From: Wolbachia endosymbiont (group A) of Longitarsus flavicornis | GTDB lineage: Bacteria > Pseudomonadota > Alphaproteobacteria > Rickettsiales > Anaplasmataceae | Assembly (NCBI RefSeq): GCF_963931955.1 | Contig: NZ_OZ008337.1 | Coordinates: forward strand, 1,426,001 to 1,490,000 | DNA length: 64,000 nt | Reading direction: 5' to 3' | Shown here: positions 63,079 to 64,000 of the stretch, one piece after another | How positions within the stretch are numbered: the stretch's first letter is position 1 | How the letters are laid out: every line of letters starts with the position of its first letter | The notes under the pieces: model-generated | What the model was told of the DNA's origin: nothing | The model's input: only the letters and a program-made list of their open reading frames with translations | Database searches by the model: none | Program-made: the position numbers and the translations under genes

Positions 63079-63294
63079 ATGAAATGGCTTGATATAGAAG
63101 ATATTGTGGAAGCTCTGGAGGAAAAATTTCCAAATGAGAATATAATTAGTATCAGATTCACTGAGCTTAAAAAAAAGGTCTTGAGTTTAGAGGAATTTGA
63201 TGATGATGAAAAACGCTGTAACGAAAAAATACTCGAAGCTATTCAAGCAGCTTGGATTGAGGAAAGATTAGCAATAAACCATACGCAAATGTGA
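63079..63294 (+). CDS. iscX: Fe-S cluster assembly protein IscX
   Basis: 71 residues with the IscX pattern: KWLDIEDIVEALEEKFPNEN (D-x-x-x-I-A-x-x-L family start), IRFTELKKKVLSLEEFDDD, and the acidic end with EAIQAAWIEER. IscX binds IscS and iron and modulates cluster assembly. It is usually linked to isc genes, but no other isc gene is in view. It starts 30 bases after tRNA-Leu on the same strand. Confidence 0.9.
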   Translation: MKWLDIEDIVEALEEKFPNENIISIRFTELKKKVLSLEEFDDDEKRCNEKILEAIQAAWIEERLAINHTQM

Positions 63295-63395
63295 TTTCTA
63301 TTGCAATTATTGCTTTTTAGAAAAATATTAGTAGCATTAAACAACAGCCTGATATTAGTTTTAATTCTTTTGTCAGTTAATTCTTGTCTGTCAGA

Positions 63396-64000
63396 TTAAA
63401 TCTTGTCTTTTACAGAATTTGGGAACTGATTTTTAAACCAAGTATATTGACGTTTCGCATAGTGTCTTGTGTTTGTTTGAGCAATTTGTATCGCTTCGTC
63501 TAAAGTAATCTCACCTTTCAAGTACTTTATAATTTCTGGCACTCCGTGTGCTTTCATAGCTGGCAAATGTGGAGCTAGGTTCATGCTAAGTAGCTTCTTT
63601 ACTTCATCAATTGCTCCATTTTTAACCATTGTAATGAAACGAGAATTTATTTTTTGATATACGTCTTCACGCTTAGGCAAAATTGTGTGTATCTTAAAAT
63701 TATTGAACAAGGGAGGCTGTCTATGTTCTTGCCACACAAAAATTGACTTGCCAGTTTCAGTGATAACTTCAAGTGCCCTTGAAAGGCGATGCAAGTCATT
63801 CATGAATATTTTATCCTGAATTTTTGAGTCTTTACTTAGCACTAACTTATAGAACTCTTCTTTACTTAAATTTTTGCTTAATTCACTTACATTTTTCCTC
63901 ACTTCCTGACTTATTTGTGGCATTGATGATAAGCCCTTGATTAAGCTGCTAATGTAGAGCCCGCTTCCTCCAGTGATAATAGGTATCTGAGCATTTTCTA
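63396..64000 (-). CDS. miaA: tRNA dimethylallyltransferase MiaA, C-terminal part (5' end outside window)
   Basis: The minus-strand frame is open to the window edge, above the internal Met at 63923; it reads AQIPIITGGSGLYISSLIKG, the family's G-G-T/S-G-L-Y-(I/L) segment. Further marks are DLHRLSRALEVITETGKSI, the D-x-x-R-x-x-R-A-L-E substrate loop, and the C-terminal TRHYAKRQYTWFKNQ. MiaA adds a dimethylallyl group to A37 of UNN-reading tRNAs, including the tRNA-Leu(UAA) encoded nearby. The N-terminal P-loop lies outside the window. Convergent with iscX across about 100 bases without features. Confidence 0.93.
   Translation of the reverse strand, partial: ENAQIPIITGGSGLYISSLIKGLSSMPQISQEVRKNVSELSKNLSKEEFYKLVLSKDSKIQDKIFMNDLHRLSRALEVITETGKSIFVWQEHRQPPLFNNFKIHTILPKREDVYQKINSRFITMVKNGAIDEVKKLLSMNLAPHLPAMKAHGVPEIIKYLKGEITLDEAIQIAQTNTRHYAKRQYTWFKNQFPNSVKDKI

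Overview
The window is almost certainly from a Wolbachia chromosome (Alphaproteobacteria, Rickettsiales), most likely an arthropod strain of the supergroup A/B type. The grounds are an AT-rich reduced genome with housekeeping genes in scattered small operons, several degraded insertion sequences, a group II intron, an ankyrin-repeat gene, a stray gene-transfer-agent tail gene, a very large NAD-glutamate dehydrogenase, PleD, Bcr/CflA and ProP-like transporters, and above all the protein-coding palindromic repeats known from Wolbachia. The strain cannot be fixed from the sequence alone.

Layout. 1-5.3 kb: 3' end of a probable thiamine diphosphokinase, a 1.2 kb repeat-filled gap, malonyl-CoA decarboxylase, lepA. 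5.3-10.1 kb: ProP-type transporter, an ankyrin-like relic carrying a 160 bp IS-derived miniature element, engB-argB, prfA. 10.1-16.1 kb: a decay zone with a Bcr/CflA transporter split by an IS5-type element, an acetyltransferase relic, an intact AEC permease, a dead IS5-type element and an IS4-family element with a 10 bp target duplication. 16.1-30.8 kb: a YhhQ-like membrane protein, purL, addB, two SMR genes, a D,D-carboxypeptidase, radC, a class II aldolase, a P-loop protein, tsaB, gltP and a TolA-like protein. 30.9-46.5 kb: a YhcG-type nuclease, recO, the gdh-tatB-pleD cluster, clpB, prfB with its programmed frameshift, mgtE, trkH. 46.6-60 kb: accessory region with a frameshifted duplicated-domain ORFan, pstS, dcd, a membrane ORFan, a GTA TIM-barrel gene with an in-frame TGA, another ORFan, a second Bcr/CflA transporter and an ankyrin gene split by a 1,870 bp group II intron. 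60-64 kb: transketolase, rpsD, tRNA-Leu(UAA), iscX and the 3' part of miaA.

Three repeat systems run through the window. Type 1 palindromes (GTCATCCCAGTG...CACTGGGATGAC) occur in gaps and also in frame inside purL, addB, gdh and tkt. Type 2 composite palindromes (GTCATACCGCCGCGG... with GCGGGATGACG) sit at gene 3' ends, often between convergent genes. A ~300-500 bp dispersed repeat occurs three times, each copy headed by the same near-consensus sigma70 promoter, and may encode an undescribed small RNA.

Functionally the intact genes cover translation (lepA, prfA, prfB, rpsD, engB, tsaB, miaA, tRNA), recombination and repair (addB, recO, radC), glutamate catabolism and uptake (gdh, gltP), purine synthesis (purL), sugar phosphate metabolism (tkt), ion and solute transport, envelope functions and c-di-GMP signalling. 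Positions of precise joins (group II intron, IS target duplications, prfB frameshift, GTA stop) were worked out directly from the bases. Family names rest on motif recognition without database searches.
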